Assembly: GCF_014252035.1 (NCBI RefSeq)
Contig: NZ_CP059207.1
Span: forward strand, 1-64,000
Length of the DNA stretch: 64,000 nt
DNA from: Blattabacterium cuenoti
Lineage (GTDB): Bacteria; Bacteroidota; Bacteroidia; Flavobacteriales; Blattabacteriaceae
Direction of reading: 5' to 3'
In this document: positions 39,927-50,792 of the stretch, piece after piece
Layout of the letters: the number at the start of each line of letters is the position of its first letter
Position numbering within the stretch: the stretch's first letter is position 1
The notes under the pieces: generated by a model
Told to the model about the DNA's origin: nothing
Databases searched by the model: none
Seen by the model: the letters and a program-made list of their open reading frames with translations, nothing else
Made by a program: the position numbers and the translations under genes

Positions 39927-41360
39927 ATGCAAAAAATATTAAAAAAAATTATTTTTTCAACAAAAATGACTTCTTTTTTATTTTTAATATTGGTATTTTA
40001 TATGGCTTTAGCTACTTTTTTAGAACAAAAATATTCTACTGATGTAGCAAAAGTACTTGTCTATGAATCTATTTGGTTTGAAACTATCATTTCATTAATT
40101 ATTCTAAATTTAATAGGAAATATATGGAAATATAAATTGTGGAATAAAAAAAAATTTCCTCTTTTTATTTTTCACTTATCATTTGTTATTATTTTCATTG
40201 GAAGTGTTATTTCTAGATATTATAGCCAAGAAGGAATAATCTCTATAAGAGAAGGAGAAAAAACTAATAAAATTTTATCAAAGAAAAATTATATTAAATT
40301 GAACATTAATACAGGTAATAGTAAATACGTTAAAACTTATTATCAACCTTATATATTTTCACATTTTCACAATAATTACAGTGGTAAATTTTTTTTTCAT
40401 AACCATCCAATAATAATAAAATTTACTAATTATATTCCATGTGCAAAAATGATTTTTTCAAAAAAAGAAAAAGAAGATAAAATTATAAAACTCATTTTCT
40501 CCGTAAAAGAGAATAATATGAAAGAAATTTTTATTAAAAATGGAGAAATAAAAACGATAAATGGAGTTCATTTTTCTTTTAATAAAGATAACCCTTTGGG
40601 AATAAAAATTTTTGATATAGATGATGATAGAATCTATATCAAATCTTTTTTTCCAATAAATACCATAAATATGGTAACTAAAAAAAATAGTTATTTGTCA
40701 AACAATCATTATCATGTATTACATACCAAAAAATTATATCAAATATTAGTTAATCATGATACAAAAATAAATATTGTTATTCCAGAAGGAATTATAAAAG
40801 GAAAATTAAAATACATTCCTTGTGACAAAAAAAATGAAAATACAGTAGAAAAAAATACTTTTTTTAGTGCTTTTACTGCAAGAATATATTTTAATAATCA
40901 ATCCAAGCTAGTTACATTTTTAGGTGGTAAAAATACAATGAATATGAGTGATCCTATTATATTTAACAATGGTTATAAAATATCTATTGGATATGGATCT
41001 ATATTTTGGACACTACCCTTTTTCTTAAAACTAAATAAATTTAAACTGGAAAATTACCCCGGATCTAATTTACCTTCTTCTTTTATGAGTTATGTAACTA
41101 TTTTAGATAAAAAAAATTATCATTATTCTATTCATATGAATAGAATACTAGATTATAAAGGATATCGATTTTTTCAATCTGGATATGATCCAGATGGAAA
41201 AGGGTCACATTTTTCCATAAATGATGATTATTTAGGAACATATTTATCATATTTTGGATATGCTCTTATGAGTATTGGTATGTTTCTTAACTTATTTTGG
41301 AAAGGTACTAGATTTTATTTTCTAAAAAAACAGTTAAAAAAATACTTACATGAAAAATAA
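39927..41360 (+). CDS. ccsB: Cytochrome c biogenesis protein CcsB (ResB-like)
   Basis: CcsB works with CcsA to deliver haem to apocytochrome c on the outer face of the inner membrane (System II). The 477 residues have three N-terminal helices (about 15-95), with ALATFLEQKYSTDVAKVLVY and the HLSFVIIFIGSVISRYYSQEG segment. A large periplasmic region follows, then DYKGYRFFQSGYDPDGKGS near 420 and a last helix. In Bacteroidetes CcsB and CcsA are usually one fused chain; here the frame ends at 41360 and CcsA continues in another frame from 41350. Confidence 0.88.
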   Translation: MQKILKKIIFSTKMTSFLFLILVFYMALATFLEQKYSTDVAKVLVYESIWFETIISLIILNLIGNIWKYKLWNKKKFPLFIFHLSFVIIFIGSVISRYYSQEGIISIREGEKTNKILSKKNYIKLNINTGNSKYVKTYYQPYIFSHFHNNYSGKFFFHNHPIIIKFTNYIPCAKMIFSKKEKEDKIIKLIFSVKENNMKEIFIKNGEIKTINGVHFSFNKDNPLGIKIFDIDDDRIYIKSFFPINTINMVTKKNSYLSNNHYHVLHTKKLYQILVNHDTKINIVIPEGIIKGKLKYIPCDKKNENTVEKNTFFSAFTARIYFNNQSKLVTFLGGKNTMNMSDPIIFNNGYKISIGYGSIFWTLPFFLKLNKFKLENYPGSNLPSSFMSYVTILDKKNYHYSIHMNRILDYKGYRFFQSGYDPDGKGSHFSINDDYLGTYLSYFGYALMSIGMFLNLFWKGTRFYFLKKQLKKYLHEK

Positions 41361-43125
41361 ATATTTTTTTATTATCATATTGTTTTTTACAAGCATAAAT
41401 TATTCTTTTTCTCAAATACATGAATCAAAAAAAATAATACCGTTAAAAAATATACCTGATGTTATACACATTCCTAAAAAACATGGAGATAATTTTGGTC
41501 ATTTATTGGTGCAAGATGATAAAGGAAGAATTAAACCTATTAATACTTTAGCAATAGAATTACTTAGAAAAATACATAAAAAAAATTCTATAGAAAATTT
41601 AGATGCTAATCAATGGCTGATATCTATGCATCAAGATAATTTTTTTTGGATAAAAGTGCCATTTATAAAAGTAGATTCAAAAGGAGGATTCAATTTTTTA
41701 AGAAAAGTAAACGCAAATCAAGATAATTATGTTTCTATGATGAATCTTTACAGTTTTAATCCAAAATCAAAAAAAATAAAATTTCTTTTACAAGAAGATT
41801 ATAAAGTAGCTTTATCTAAAAATCCTATGCATAGAAATGAGTATGATAAATCTGTTATTCTTCTTAGTGAACGTATAGGTATTCTTCATGAGATTTTTCA
41901 GGGTAAATATTTACGTATTTTTCCTATTCCAAACGATATACATCATACTTGGTCAAGTTGGATTATTATGGATTCTAAATATAGTAGACTTAACCCCTAT
42001 GGTTTTTCTATGTTTAATGATTACTTAAAATCCTTATTTAGAGCACAAAATGAAAAAAATTGGAAAATTGCTGATCAAGAAATTGAAAAAATACGACTAT
42101 ATCAAATTAAATATGCTAAATCTATATTACCTACAAATAGAAAGATTTCCGTAGAAATTATGTATAATAAAATACATATATTTTACACATTATCTTTTTT
42201 ATATGCTATTTTAGGATTAATAATCATTTTTAATTCTTTTTTAAGCATTTTTTTTCACAAAAAATATTTATCTATTTCTTATAAAATATTAGTTACTATT
42301 GTATTAATTTTATTTATTCTTCAATCATTAGGTTTAATTTCAAGATGTTATATATCTGGTCATGCTCCATGGAGTAATGGATATGAATCAGCGATTTTTA
42401 TTAGTTGGTGTTTAACTGTTATAGGTTTGATATTTTATAATAATCAATTTGTATTAGGAATAACTTCTTTGATATCATCAATTTTACTAATGATAGCACA
42501 TAGTAATATTATGGATCCAGAAATAACCAATCTAGTTCCTGTATTAAAGTCCAATTGGCTTATTATACATGTAGCAACAATAACATCAAGTTATGGATTT
42601 TTTTTTACCGGATCTCTTTTAGGATTTTTAGTATTAATATTATATATATTAAGTGGTTTTTTCCCTTTACATAAAAAAATGATAAAAATTCATATTGAAC
42701 GATTAACTATTATTAATGAGATGTGTTTAACTATAGGTATTTTTTTATTGACTATAGGAACTTTTTTAGGTGCAATTTGGGCAAATAATAGTTGGGGAAG
42801 ATATTGGAGTTGGGATCCAAAAGAAACTTGGGCGTTGATTAGTATTATAATTTATGCATTTGTATTGCATATACGGCTAATACCCTCTATTAGAGGTCTA
42901 TATTCTTTTAATTTTTTTAGTGTATTATCTGTATTTTCTATAATTATGACCTATTTTGGAGTTAATTATTATCTATCTGGTTTGCATTCTTATGCTAAAG
43001 GAGAACCATTAGAAATATCTTATTGGGTATATTGCAGTTTATTACTATTCATAATTATTACAATAGCATCTTACTATTGCAAACAAAAGTATAACAACAT
43101 AAATAAAAAAGTTAATTATAAATAA
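41350..43125 (+). CDS. ccsA: Cytochrome c haem exporter CcsA
   Basis: CcsA carries the haem-handling WWD domain of System II cytochrome c maturation. The 591 residues begin with a signal-like helix (YFFIIILFFTSINYSFSQ). A periplasmic part follows (DNFGHLLVQDDKGRIKPINT near 45), then about eight helices. The WWD motif NNSWGRYWSWDPKETWALI lies near 478, and histidines occur in HVATITSSYGF and the HIRLIPSIRG region. It starts inside ccsB (11-base overlap, different frame). The two frames together equal the length of the fused Bacteroidetes protein. Confidence 0.9.
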   Translation: MKNKYFFIIILFFTSINYSFSQIHESKKIIPLKNIPDVIHIPKKHGDNFGHLLVQDDKGRIKPINTLAIELLRKIHKKNSIENLDANQWLISMHQDNFFWIKVPFIKVDSKGGFNFLRKVNANQDNYVSMMNLYSFNPKSKKIKFLLQEDYKVALSKNPMHRNEYDKSVILLSERIGILHEIFQGKYLRIFPIPNDIHHTWSSWIIMDSKYSRLNPYGFSMFNDYLKSLFRAQNEKNWKIADQEIEKIRLYQIKYAKSILPTNRKISVEIMYNKIHIFYTLSFLYAILGLIIIFNSFLSIFFHKKYLSISYKILVTIVLILFILQSLGLISRCYISGHAPWSNGYESAIFISWCLTVIGLIFYNNQFVLGITSLISSILLMIAHSNIMDPEITNLVPVLKSNWLIIHVATITSSYGFFFTGSLLGFLVLILYILSGFFPLHKKMIKIHIERLTIINEMCLTIGIFLLTIGTFLGAIWANNSWGRYWSWDPKETWALISIIIYAFVLHIRLIPSIRGLYSFNFFSVLSVFSIIMTYFGVNYYLSGLHSYAKGEPLEISYWVYCSLLLFIIITIASYYCKQKYNNINKKVNYK

Positions 43126-43127
43126 TA

Positions 43128-43925
43128 GTGAATATCCATTTATCATTTTTAAAAAAAATAAAGAAAAAACGTTTTACAAGTAATATATTGAAGGATGTTT
43201 TTGGAAATTATCATTTTATTAAGCGTTTTTTAATCTTTACTCTTGGATGTATATCTTATAATTCTTATAATAAAGGTAAATTGCAATTACAAGGAACAGA
43301 ATATATTAAAAACCTTCCTGATAAAAGAGTTCTTTTTGTATCTAACCATCAAACTTATTTTGCAGATGTTTTTGCTATGTTTCATGTTTTTTGCAGTGTA
43401 AAAAATGGATTTATAAATACAATTGAAAATCCTATTTATCTTTTAAATCCAAAAATCAACATCTATTATGTAGCTGCTAAAGAGACTATGAATCAAGGTT
43501 TTTTAACAAAATTATTTACTTATTCTGGAGCTATTACTGTAAGTAGAACATGGAAAGAAGGTGAAAAAAAAGTGAATCGTATTGTGAATAGTTCTGATAT
43601 AACTAAAATGGGGATGGCTATTAAGGATGGATGGTTAATAACATTTCCGCAAGGAACTACTCAAGATTTTGCTCCAGGAAGAAGAGGGATTGTTCATGTT
43701 ATAAGAAAATATAATCCTATTGTTGTTCCTATTGTTATAGATGGATTTAATAAAGCTTATGATAAAAAAGGCATTCGTATTATTAAAAAAGAAGTATTAC
43801 AAAAAATGATTTTTAAAAAACCTATAGAAATAGATCTTAATAAAGATTCTACTGAATTAATTATGGAAAAAATTATGGATGGAATAGAACAATCTTCTAA
43901 GTATTACAAAAATCATATTTTATGA
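43128..43925 (+). CDS. plsC: 1-acylglycerol-3-phosphate acyltransferase-like protein
   Basis: The 265-residue protein belongs to the PlsC/LPLAT family that adds acyl chains to lysophosphatidate in phospholipid synthesis. The acyl-acceptor motif H-X4-D is in SNHQTYFADVFAM near residue 75. The second block FPQGTTQDFAPGRRGI near 180 corresponds to FPEGTRS. The start is GTG at 43128, two bases after the ccsA stop. A role in lipid A acylation is less likely. The assignment to plsC is by family. Confidence 0.8.
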   Translation: MNIHLSFLKKIKKKRFTSNILKDVFGNYHFIKRFLIFTLGCISYNSYNKGKLQLQGTEYIKNLPDKRVLFVSNHQTYFADVFAMFHVFCSVKNGFINTIENPIYLLNPKINIYYVAAKETMNQGFLTKLFTYSGAITVSRTWKEGEKKVNRIVNSSDITKMGMAIKDGWLITFPQGTTQDFAPGRRGIVHVIRKYNPIVVPIVIDGFNKAYDKKGIRIIKKEVLQKMIFKKPIEIDLNKDSTELIMEKIMDGIEQSSKYYKNHIL

Positions 43926-43929
43926 AGTT

Positions 43930-46641
43930 ATGAAGTATGAATATATAAAAAATACTTTTTTAAAATTTTTTCAAAAAAAAAATCATAAAATTTTTTCTTC
44001 TTTTCCTATTTATTTAGAAAATGATCCATCATTATTATTCATTAATGCAGGTATGAATCCATTCAAAGATTATTTTTTAGGATATAAGAAACCATTATAT
44101 ACAAGAATAACAAATGTACAGAAATGTCTTAGAGTTTCTGGTAAACATGATGATTTAGAAAATGTTGGATATGATAATTATCATCATACAATGTTTGAAA
44201 TGTTAGGTAATTGGTCTTTTGGTGATTATTCTAGAAAAGAAGCTATTGAATGGGCATGGGAACTTTTAACAAACATATACAATATTCCGAAGGAAGATAT
44301 ATATGTATCTATATTTATTGGGGATAAAGAAGATGATAAATTGTTAATGGATAATGAAACTTTTATTTGTTGGAAAAATTTAATAAGTGAAAAAAATATT
44401 ATTTTTTTTGGAAAAAAAGAAAATTTTTGGGAAATGGGAGATGTTGGCCCATGTGGTCCATGTACTGAAATCCATATAGATATACGTCATAAAAAAGATA
44501 AAAAAAAATTATTAGGTAGATATCTTGTTAATAAAAATCATCCAAAAGTGATAGAAATATGGAATATTGTTTTTATAGAATTTTTGAGAAAAAACAATGG
44601 AAAATTGGAAAAACTTGATAAAAAACATATAGATACAGGAATGGGACTAGAAAGACTATGTATGATTCTTCAAGGAAAATCTTCTACTTATGAAACTGAT
44701 ATATTTTATCCTATTGTTAAAGATATAGAAAAATCCTTAGGAAATATTTATAAAAATGAATTTTATCAAAATGTATCTATACGGATAATAGCAGATCATT
44801 TAAGAGCCATTGTATTTTCTATATGTGACGGAAAAATTCCATCTAATAATGGATCTGGTTATGTTATAAGAAAAATTTTAAGAAGAGCCGTATTTCATGT
44901 CAATCTATTTTTATTAAAAAAAGAACCGTTTATTTTTCAATTTGTTCCTTCTTTAATAAAAAAAATGAGAATTTTTTTTCCAGAATTAGAAAAAAATAAC
45001 GAATATATACAATATGTAATAAAAGAAGAAGAATTATCTTTTATTAAAGTTTTAAATGAAGGAAATAAGAAAATACAATACGTTATTAATAAAACTAAAG
45101 AAAAAAAAAAACATATTATTAGTGGAGAAACTATTTTTAAATTATATGATACTTACGGTTTTCCATTAAGTTTATCTAAAATTTTGATAGAAAAACATCA
45201 ATTGAAAATTGATGAGAAGTCGTACCAAAAAAAATTGTTAGAACAAAAAAATAGATCTAAAAAAAGTAATAATGCAGTTATAAAAGAAGATTGGATAGTA
45301 GTAAATACCACAAAAGAAGATTTATTGAATAATAGTGTAGAAGATAATTTTGTTGGATATTTTCATACAGAAATTGATAATGTTTTTATTATAAAATATA
45401 GGATAGTAAAAAATATATTAATTAAAAATAATTTTTATGAATTAGTTTTATCCAAAACTCCATTTTATCCTGAAGGAGGTGGTCAAATAGGTGATACTGG
45501 CTATATTATTAATAATATAAATGAAAAAATAAGTATACTGAATACTAAAAAAGAAAACAATACCATTGTCCATTATACTAACCAATTACCTTTTCATATC
45601 ACTTTTCCATTTAAAGCAATTATAGATATAAATAGAAGAAAAGATATTGAGAAAAATCATACTTCTACTCACTTATTACATTTCGCTTTGAGAAGTATTT
45701 TAGGAAATCATATTCAACAAAAGGGATCTTATATAGGAAATGAATACTTACGTTTTGATTTTTCACATTATAAAAAATTAACTACTGATGAATTATTGGA
45801 AATAGGAAAATTAGTTCAAAAATTTATTTTTTCTGATTTTCATTTAAAAGAAAAACAATTTTCCTCTTTGATAGAAGCAAAGAAAATAGCATCTTATTAT
45901 TCTAGTAATGAATTATTCAACTATGAAAATCAGAAAAAAATACGTGTAATAGCTTTTGGGGATTCTTCTGAACTATGTATTGGAACGCATGTAAAAAATA
46001 CTCGTTCTATTGAAGTTTTTCAAATAATATCAGAATCCTCTGTATCACATGGAATTCGTAGAATTAAAGCGTTGACTTCTAGAAAAGCTATAGAATATTT
46101 AAAAAATATTTATCATCAATATGATTCATTAAAAATGATAATGAAATATCCTAATTCGATTACTAAAAGTTACAATTATATTTTAGAAATTAATAAAAAA
46201 CTGAAGCAAGAAAAATTAAAAATAGAATTTCATCAAATAGAACTTCTTAAAAGGATTTTTTATTCAAATAGTATTCAACTAAATAATAAAATAAGATATT
46301 TATGTGATATAAATAATTTATTAAAAAAAGAAAAATTAGACATAAATATTATAAAAAAAACTCTTTTATCTCTAAGGATAAAAATTGAATATTTCATTTC
46401 TATTATAGGATTTATTAACAATGAAAAACCTATGATATTTATTTGCATTTCAGATAAAATTGCAAAAATGAACAGTGCATTATATGCAGATAATCTAATA
46501 CTAAAAATATCAGATTATATAAGCGGAAAATATTGGGGTAACCATTTATTTTCTACATCTGTGGGAAAAAATAAAAATGGACTAATTTTAGTTAAAAACT
46601 ATATGGATAAATATATAATAAAACTTATAAAAAATCAGTAA
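43930..46641 (+). CDS. alaS: Alanyl-tRNA synthetase
   Basis: AlaRS charges tRNA-Ala and edits mischarged serine. The 903 residues carry the class II core at the N-terminus (LRVSGKHDDLENVGYDNYHH, with EMLGNWSFGDY near 95; MGLERL near 237), then the editing domain (HTSTHLLHFALR near 575, CIGTHVKNT near 675, both holding zinc-site residues), and the C-terminal DHH-like domain. It is full length. Four bases separate it from the acyltransferase. Confidence 0.96.
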   Translation: MKYEYIKNTFLKFFQKKNHKIFSSFPIYLENDPSLLFINAGMNPFKDYFLGYKKPLYTRITNVQKCLRVSGKHDDLENVGYDNYHHTMFEMLGNWSFGDYSRKEAIEWAWELLTNIYNIPKEDIYVSIFIGDKEDDKLLMDNETFICWKNLISEKNIIFFGKKENFWEMGDVGPCGPCTEIHIDIRHKKDKKKLLGRYLVNKNHPKVIEIWNIVFIEFLRKNNGKLEKLDKKHIDTGMGLERLCMILQGKSSTYETDIFYPIVKDIEKSLGNIYKNEFYQNVSIRIIADHLRAIVFSICDGKIPSNNGSGYVIRKILRRAVFHVNLFLLKKEPFIFQFVPSLIKKMRIFFPELEKNNEYIQYVIKEEELSFIKVLNEGNKKIQYVINKTKEKKKHIISGETIFKLYDTYGFPLSLSKILIEKHQLKIDEKSYQKKLLEQKNRSKKSNNAVIKEDWIVVNTTKEDLLNNSVEDNFVGYFHTEIDNVFIIKYRIVKNILIKNNFYELVLSKTPFYPEGGGQIGDTGYIINNINEKISILNTKKENNTIVHYTNQLPFHITFPFKAIIDINRRKDIEKNHTSTHLLHFALRSILGNHIQQKGSYIGNEYLRFDFSHYKKLTTDELLEIGKLVQKFIFSDFHLKEKQFSSLIEAKKIASYYSSNELFNYENQKKIRVIAFGDSSELCIGTHVKNTRSIEVFQIISESSVSHGIRRIKALTSRKAIEYLKNIYHQYDSLKMIMKYPNSITKSYNYILEINKKLKQEKLKIEFHQIELLKRIFYSNSIQLNNKIRYLCDINNLLKKEKLDINIIKKTLLSLRIKIEYFISIIGFINNEKPMIFICISDKIAKMNSALYADNLILKISDYISGKYWGNHLFSTSVGKNKNGLILVKNYMDKYIIKLIKNQ

Positions 46642-46699
46642 TCTTTAGTTTAGATATTTAAAATGTTTAAATTTAAAGTAAAAAAATAATCAACAATCT

Positions 46700-49504
46700 A
46701 TGAATGATAGATATTCTTTTCTAAACGCTATCCATTTTGAAGATATAGAATCTCTTTATCAAAAATATAAAGATAACCCGAATTTACTAGAATCTAGTTG
46801 GAGCGCTTTTTTTCATGGATTTGATTTTGGAGAAAAAAATTATAAATGGAACAATACATCAAGCCAACATTTAATACATGAAAAAAATAATGATAATGGT
46901 GGTGTAGTAATTAATTATAATGATTTTATTTATAAACTTAAAAAAGAATTTTCTGTATTTAGTTTAATTAATACCTATAGAAAGGTAGGTCATTGTTTTA
47001 CGAACACCAATCCTATACCTATAAAAAAAAATAAAAAAAAATATCATTTTTTAGATTTAAAAGATTTAAATAATTTCAATTTATCCGATAAAGATCTTGA
47101 TACTTTATTTGAAGCTGGTCAATTAATAGGCATTGGGAAAACATCATTAAGAAATATAATTAATTATTTAAATAATGTTTATTGTCATTCCATAGGAATA
47201 GAGTATGAATATATTGTGGATTATAATAAAATTAAATGGATTGAAAAATGGTTTAATCAAGAAAAAACAATTTTATCTGTCATTGATAAAAAATTAATTT
47301 TAACAAAATTACATCAAGCTTTAGCTTTTGAAAGTTTTGTTCATAAAAAATTTATAGGTCAAAAAAGATTTTCTATAGAAGGAAATGAATCTGTACTACC
47401 TGCATTAGAAGAAATATTAGAATACTCTTCTAATAAATATCATACGGAAAGTTTAATGATAGGAATGCCACATAGAGGACGTTTAAACGTTCTTTCTAAT
47501 TTCTTGGGAAAGGACTATTCTCACATATTTAGTGAATTCCAAAGTAAAGAATATAAAGATAAATATTTTTCAGGAGATGTTAAATATCATTTAGGTTATC
47601 ATAGAATGAAGAAAACTAGAAATGGAAAATATGTTGATTTATATTTAGTTCCTAATCCTTCTCATTTAGAATGTGTTAACCCTATTGTAGAAGGAATCAC
47701 TCGTGCAAAAATAGATCATCATTATAAAAATGACTTTAATTCTAATAAAATTATTCCTATTCTTATTCATGGAGATGCCGCTTTATCAGGACAAGGAATA
47801 GTATATGAAGTTATACAACTTTCTAAATTAAAAGGTTATACAACAGGTGGAACAATTCATATCATTATTAATAATCAAATAGGATTTACTACAAATTGTG
47901 AAGAAGGAAGATCTAGCATTCATTGTACTGATATAGCAAAAGTAATTCTTTCTCCAGTTTTACATGTCAATTCAGATGATATAGAATCTGTTATTAAATC
48001 AATTCGTTTTGCTATAGATTTTAGAATGCGTTATCATGAAGATGTATTTATTGATTTAGTAGGATATAGAAAATATGGTCATAATGAAGGAGATGAGCCT
48101 AGATTTACTCAACCTTATTTATATAATATGATATCTAAACATGTAGATTCTTACAAAGAATATAAAAAAAAATTAGAAAATGATAATGTTATTGATACCT
48201 ATGATATCATAAAAATGGAAAAAAAATACGAGAATATTCTTTATAAAGGTTATAATGAATCAAAAAATATAGAATATTCTGAGCAAGAATCTTTTTTAGA
48301 AAAAAAATGGAAAAATTTTCCTATAGTATATAGTAATGAAGATGTTATGAAAGAAGTGGATACAAAATTTTCAACTGAAAATATCAAACATATTTCTAGA
48401 AAAATTTTTTCTCTTCCAAAAAAGAAAAAATTTTTCAAAAAAACAGAATCAATTTTTAATCAAAGATTGGAAATGATTAAAAAAAATTCAGTGGATTGGA
48501 GTATGGCAGAATTATTAGCTTATGGAACATTATTATATGAAGGAGTTAATATTCGTTTATCAGGAGAAGATGTTGGAAGAGGTACATTTTCACAACGTCA
48601 TGTTATCATCAAAACAGAAGATAAAGAAGAAGATATCATTCTTCTAAATAAAATATGTATTAATCAAGGTAAAATACAAGTATATAATTCTCCTTTATCT
48701 GAATATGGAGTTTTAGGTTTTGATTATGGATATGCTATGTATTCTCCTAATGTTTTAACATTGTGGGAAGCTCAATTTGGAGATTTTGGTAATGGTGCAC
48801 AAATTATCATAGATCAATACATTTCTTCTGCAGAAGACAAATGGAAAATTAGAAATGGAATTGTATTGTTGTTACCTCATGGATATGAGGGACAAGGACC
48901 AGAACATTCTTCTGCACGGATAGAGAGATATTTACAACTTTGTGCAAAAAATAATATGTTTGTAGTAAATTGTACAACTCCTGCAAATTTTTATCATTTA
49001 CTCAGAAGACAGATGAAATTAAAATTTCGAAAACCTCTTATTATCTTTACTCCTAAAAGTTTACTAAGAAATACAAAATGTATTTCTTCTATTAATGATC
49101 TTTCTCATGGATCATTTAAAGAAATATTAGATGATGATTCTTGTCATATTGATAAAATAACTAGGTTAATTTTTTGTTCTGGAAAAATATATTATGACTT
49201 GCTAAATAAAAAACAAAAAATAAAAGATGAAAAAACAGCATTAATTCGCATAGAACAAATATACCCATTGAAAATAGAAAAAATAGAATATATATTAGAA
49301 AAATATATAAATAAAAAAGATATTTTCTGGGTTCAAGAAGAACCGGAAAATATGGGTGCATGGAGTTTTATTTTAAGAAAAATGAGTAATATTACGCAAT
49401 TAAATTTAATATCTCCATATGAAAGCTCTAGTCCATCTACAGGTTCTTACTCAAATTTTTTAAAAATTCAAAATGAAATACTAGAAAAATCTTTTAACCA
49501 ATAA
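46700..49504 (+). CDS. sucA: 2-oxoglutarate dehydrogenase E1 component
   Basis: SucA decarboxylates 2-oxoglutarate with thiamine diphosphate and loads succinyl groups on E2. The 934-residue length is right. The N-terminal DRYSFLNAIHFEDIESLYQKY segment anchors to E2, the thiamine diphosphate region includes GMPHRGRLNVLSN near 254 and HGDAALSGQGIVYE near 355, and the pyrimidine domain shows LWEAQFGDFGNGAQIIIDQY near 690. It is followed 13 bases later by sucB. Confidence 0.96.
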   Translation: MNDRYSFLNAIHFEDIESLYQKYKDNPNLLESSWSAFFHGFDFGEKNYKWNNTSSQHLIHEKNNDNGGVVINYNDFIYKLKKEFSVFSLINTYRKVGHCFTNTNPIPIKKNKKKYHFLDLKDLNNFNLSDKDLDTLFEAGQLIGIGKTSLRNIINYLNNVYCHSIGIEYEYIVDYNKIKWIEKWFNQEKTILSVIDKKLILTKLHQALAFESFVHKKFIGQKRFSIEGNESVLPALEEILEYSSNKYHTESLMIGMPHRGRLNVLSNFLGKDYSHIFSEFQSKEYKDKYFSGDVKYHLGYHRMKKTRNGKYVDLYLVPNPSHLECVNPIVEGITRAKIDHHYKNDFNSNKIIPILIHGDAALSGQGIVYEVIQLSKLKGYTTGGTIHIIINNQIGFTTNCEEGRSSIHCTDIAKVILSPVLHVNSDDIESVIKSIRFAIDFRMRYHEDVFIDLVGYRKYGHNEGDEPRFTQPYLYNMISKHVDSYKEYKKKLENDNVIDTYDIIKMEKKYENILYKGYNESKNIEYSEQESFLEKKWKNFPIVYSNEDVMKEVDTKFSTENIKHISRKIFSLPKKKKFFKKTESIFNQRLEMIKKNSVDWSMAELLAYGTLLYEGVNIRLSGEDVGRGTFSQRHVIIKTEDKEEDIILLNKICINQGKIQVYNSPLSEYGVLGFDYGYAMYSPNVLTLWEAQFGDFGNGAQIIIDQYISSAEDKWKIRNGIVLLLPHGYEGQGPEHSSARIERYLQLCAKNNMFVVNCTTPANFYHLLRRQMKLKFRKPLIIFTPKSLLRNTKCISSINDLSHGSFKEILDDDSCHIDKITRLIFCSGKIYYDLLNKKQKIKDEKTALIRIEQIYPLKIEKIEYILEKYINKKDIFWVQEEPENMGAWSFILRKMSNITQLNLISPYESSSPSTGSYSNFLKIQNEILEKSFNQ

Positions 49505-49517
49505 AATTTTATACACT

Positions 49518-50789
49518 ATGATAACAAAGGTAAAAGTTCCTTCACCCGGAGAATCTATTACAGAAGTAGAAGTAAGTTCCTGGTTTGTTAAAAGTGGGGA
49601 TTATGTACAAAAAGGACAAATAATAGCTGAAATTGATTCAGATAAAGCTACTTTAGAAATTTCTTCGGAAGAAAATGGAGTAATAACCTTAATGGTAGAA
49701 AAAGGAGAAAGAGTAAAAATAGGAGATGTATTATGCATTATTGACAATTCTTCTAAAAAAAATTTAGAAAATATTCAGAATAATCAAAATATAAAATCTA
49801 AAATAGATGAAAATAAAGAGCATGATAAAGATAGTAAAAATGCATCTCCAGCTTCTAAAAAGATCATAAGAGAAAATAATATTCCTTTAGAATCAATTAA
49901 AGGAACTGGAAAACATAAAATGATTACAAAATCAGATTGTGTTTCATATTTAATAAATGAAAAAAATAATTTTTCTACATATTCAGATGATAATTATTCC
50001 ACTATAAATAGAAATATAGCACCACCTATGTACCGTTCAAAAACGGTAAAAAATCTTTCTTCTCTAAGAAGAAAGATATCGGATAGATTAGTTTCATCAA
50101 AAAATGAAACAGCCACATTAACTACATTTAATGAAGTGGATATGCAAGAAATATTTATCATAAGAAAAAAATATAAGGATATATTTAAAAATAAACATGG
50201 TGTTAACTTAGGTTTTATGTCTTTTTTTACTCTTTCTTGTGTTAGAGCTTTAAAATTATATCCAGATGTAAATGCGATGATTGATGGAGATAAAAAAGTA
50301 AATTTTAATTATTATGATATTAGCATTGCTATATCTGGTCCAAAAGGACTAATGGTTCCTGTAATAAGAAATGTAGAAAATTTATCATTTAGAGGAATAG
50401 AACAAGAAATAGTTAGATTATCTAATCGTGTTCATAATGGTACGATTTCTATAGATGAAATGACAGGAGGGACTTTTACTATAACAAATGGAGGTATTTT
50501 TGGATCTATGCTTTCTACTCCTATTATAAATCCTCCACAAAGTGCTATTTTAGGAATGCATAAAATTATGAAAAGACCGATAGTATTATCTGATGTTTGT
50601 GGTAATAATGGTGGTGATTCTATTCATATTCGACCTATTATGTATTTAGCTTTATCCTACGATCATAGAATAATTGATGGAAGAGAATCTGTCGGATTTT
50701 TAGTTTCTGTTAAAGAAACTATAGAAAATCCCATCAAGTTTTTGATGGGTGGAGATGAAAAAAATATTCAAAGTGTATTGGAAATATAA
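49518..50789 (+). CDS. sucB: 2-oxoglutarate dehydrogenase E2, dihydrolipoamide succinyltransferase
   Basis: SucB transfers the succinyl group from lipoate to CoA. The 423 residues contain a lipoyl domain with the modified lysine in EIDSDKATLEIS near 43, a linker, the E1/E3-binding domain (SPASKKIIRENNIPLESIKG near 113) and the catalytic domain with LSYDHRIIDGRE near 387, holding the His and Asp of the active site. Linkage to sucA shows it is the succinyl type, unlike the E2 at 6,211. E3 (lpd) is not in the window. Confidence 0.95.
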   Translation: MITKVKVPSPGESITEVEVSSWFVKSGDYVQKGQIIAEIDSDKATLEISSEENGVITLMVEKGERVKIGDVLCIIDNSSKKNLENIQNNQNIKSKIDENKEHDKDSKNASPASKKIIRENNIPLESIKGTGKHKMITKSDCVSYLINEKNNFSTYSDDNYSTINRNIAPPMYRSKTVKNLSSLRRKISDRLVSSKNETATLTTFNEVDMQEIFIIRKKYKDIFKNKHGVNLGFMSFFTLSCVRALKLYPDVNAMIDGDKKVNFNYYDISIAISGPKGLMVPVIRNVENLSFRGIEQEIVRLSNRVHNGTISIDEMTGGTFTITNGGIFGSMLSTPIINPPQSAILGMHKIMKRPIVLSDVCGNNGGDSIHIRPIMYLALSYDHRIIDGRESVGFLVSVKETIENPIKFLMGGDEKNIQSVLEI

Positions 50790-50792
50790 TAA

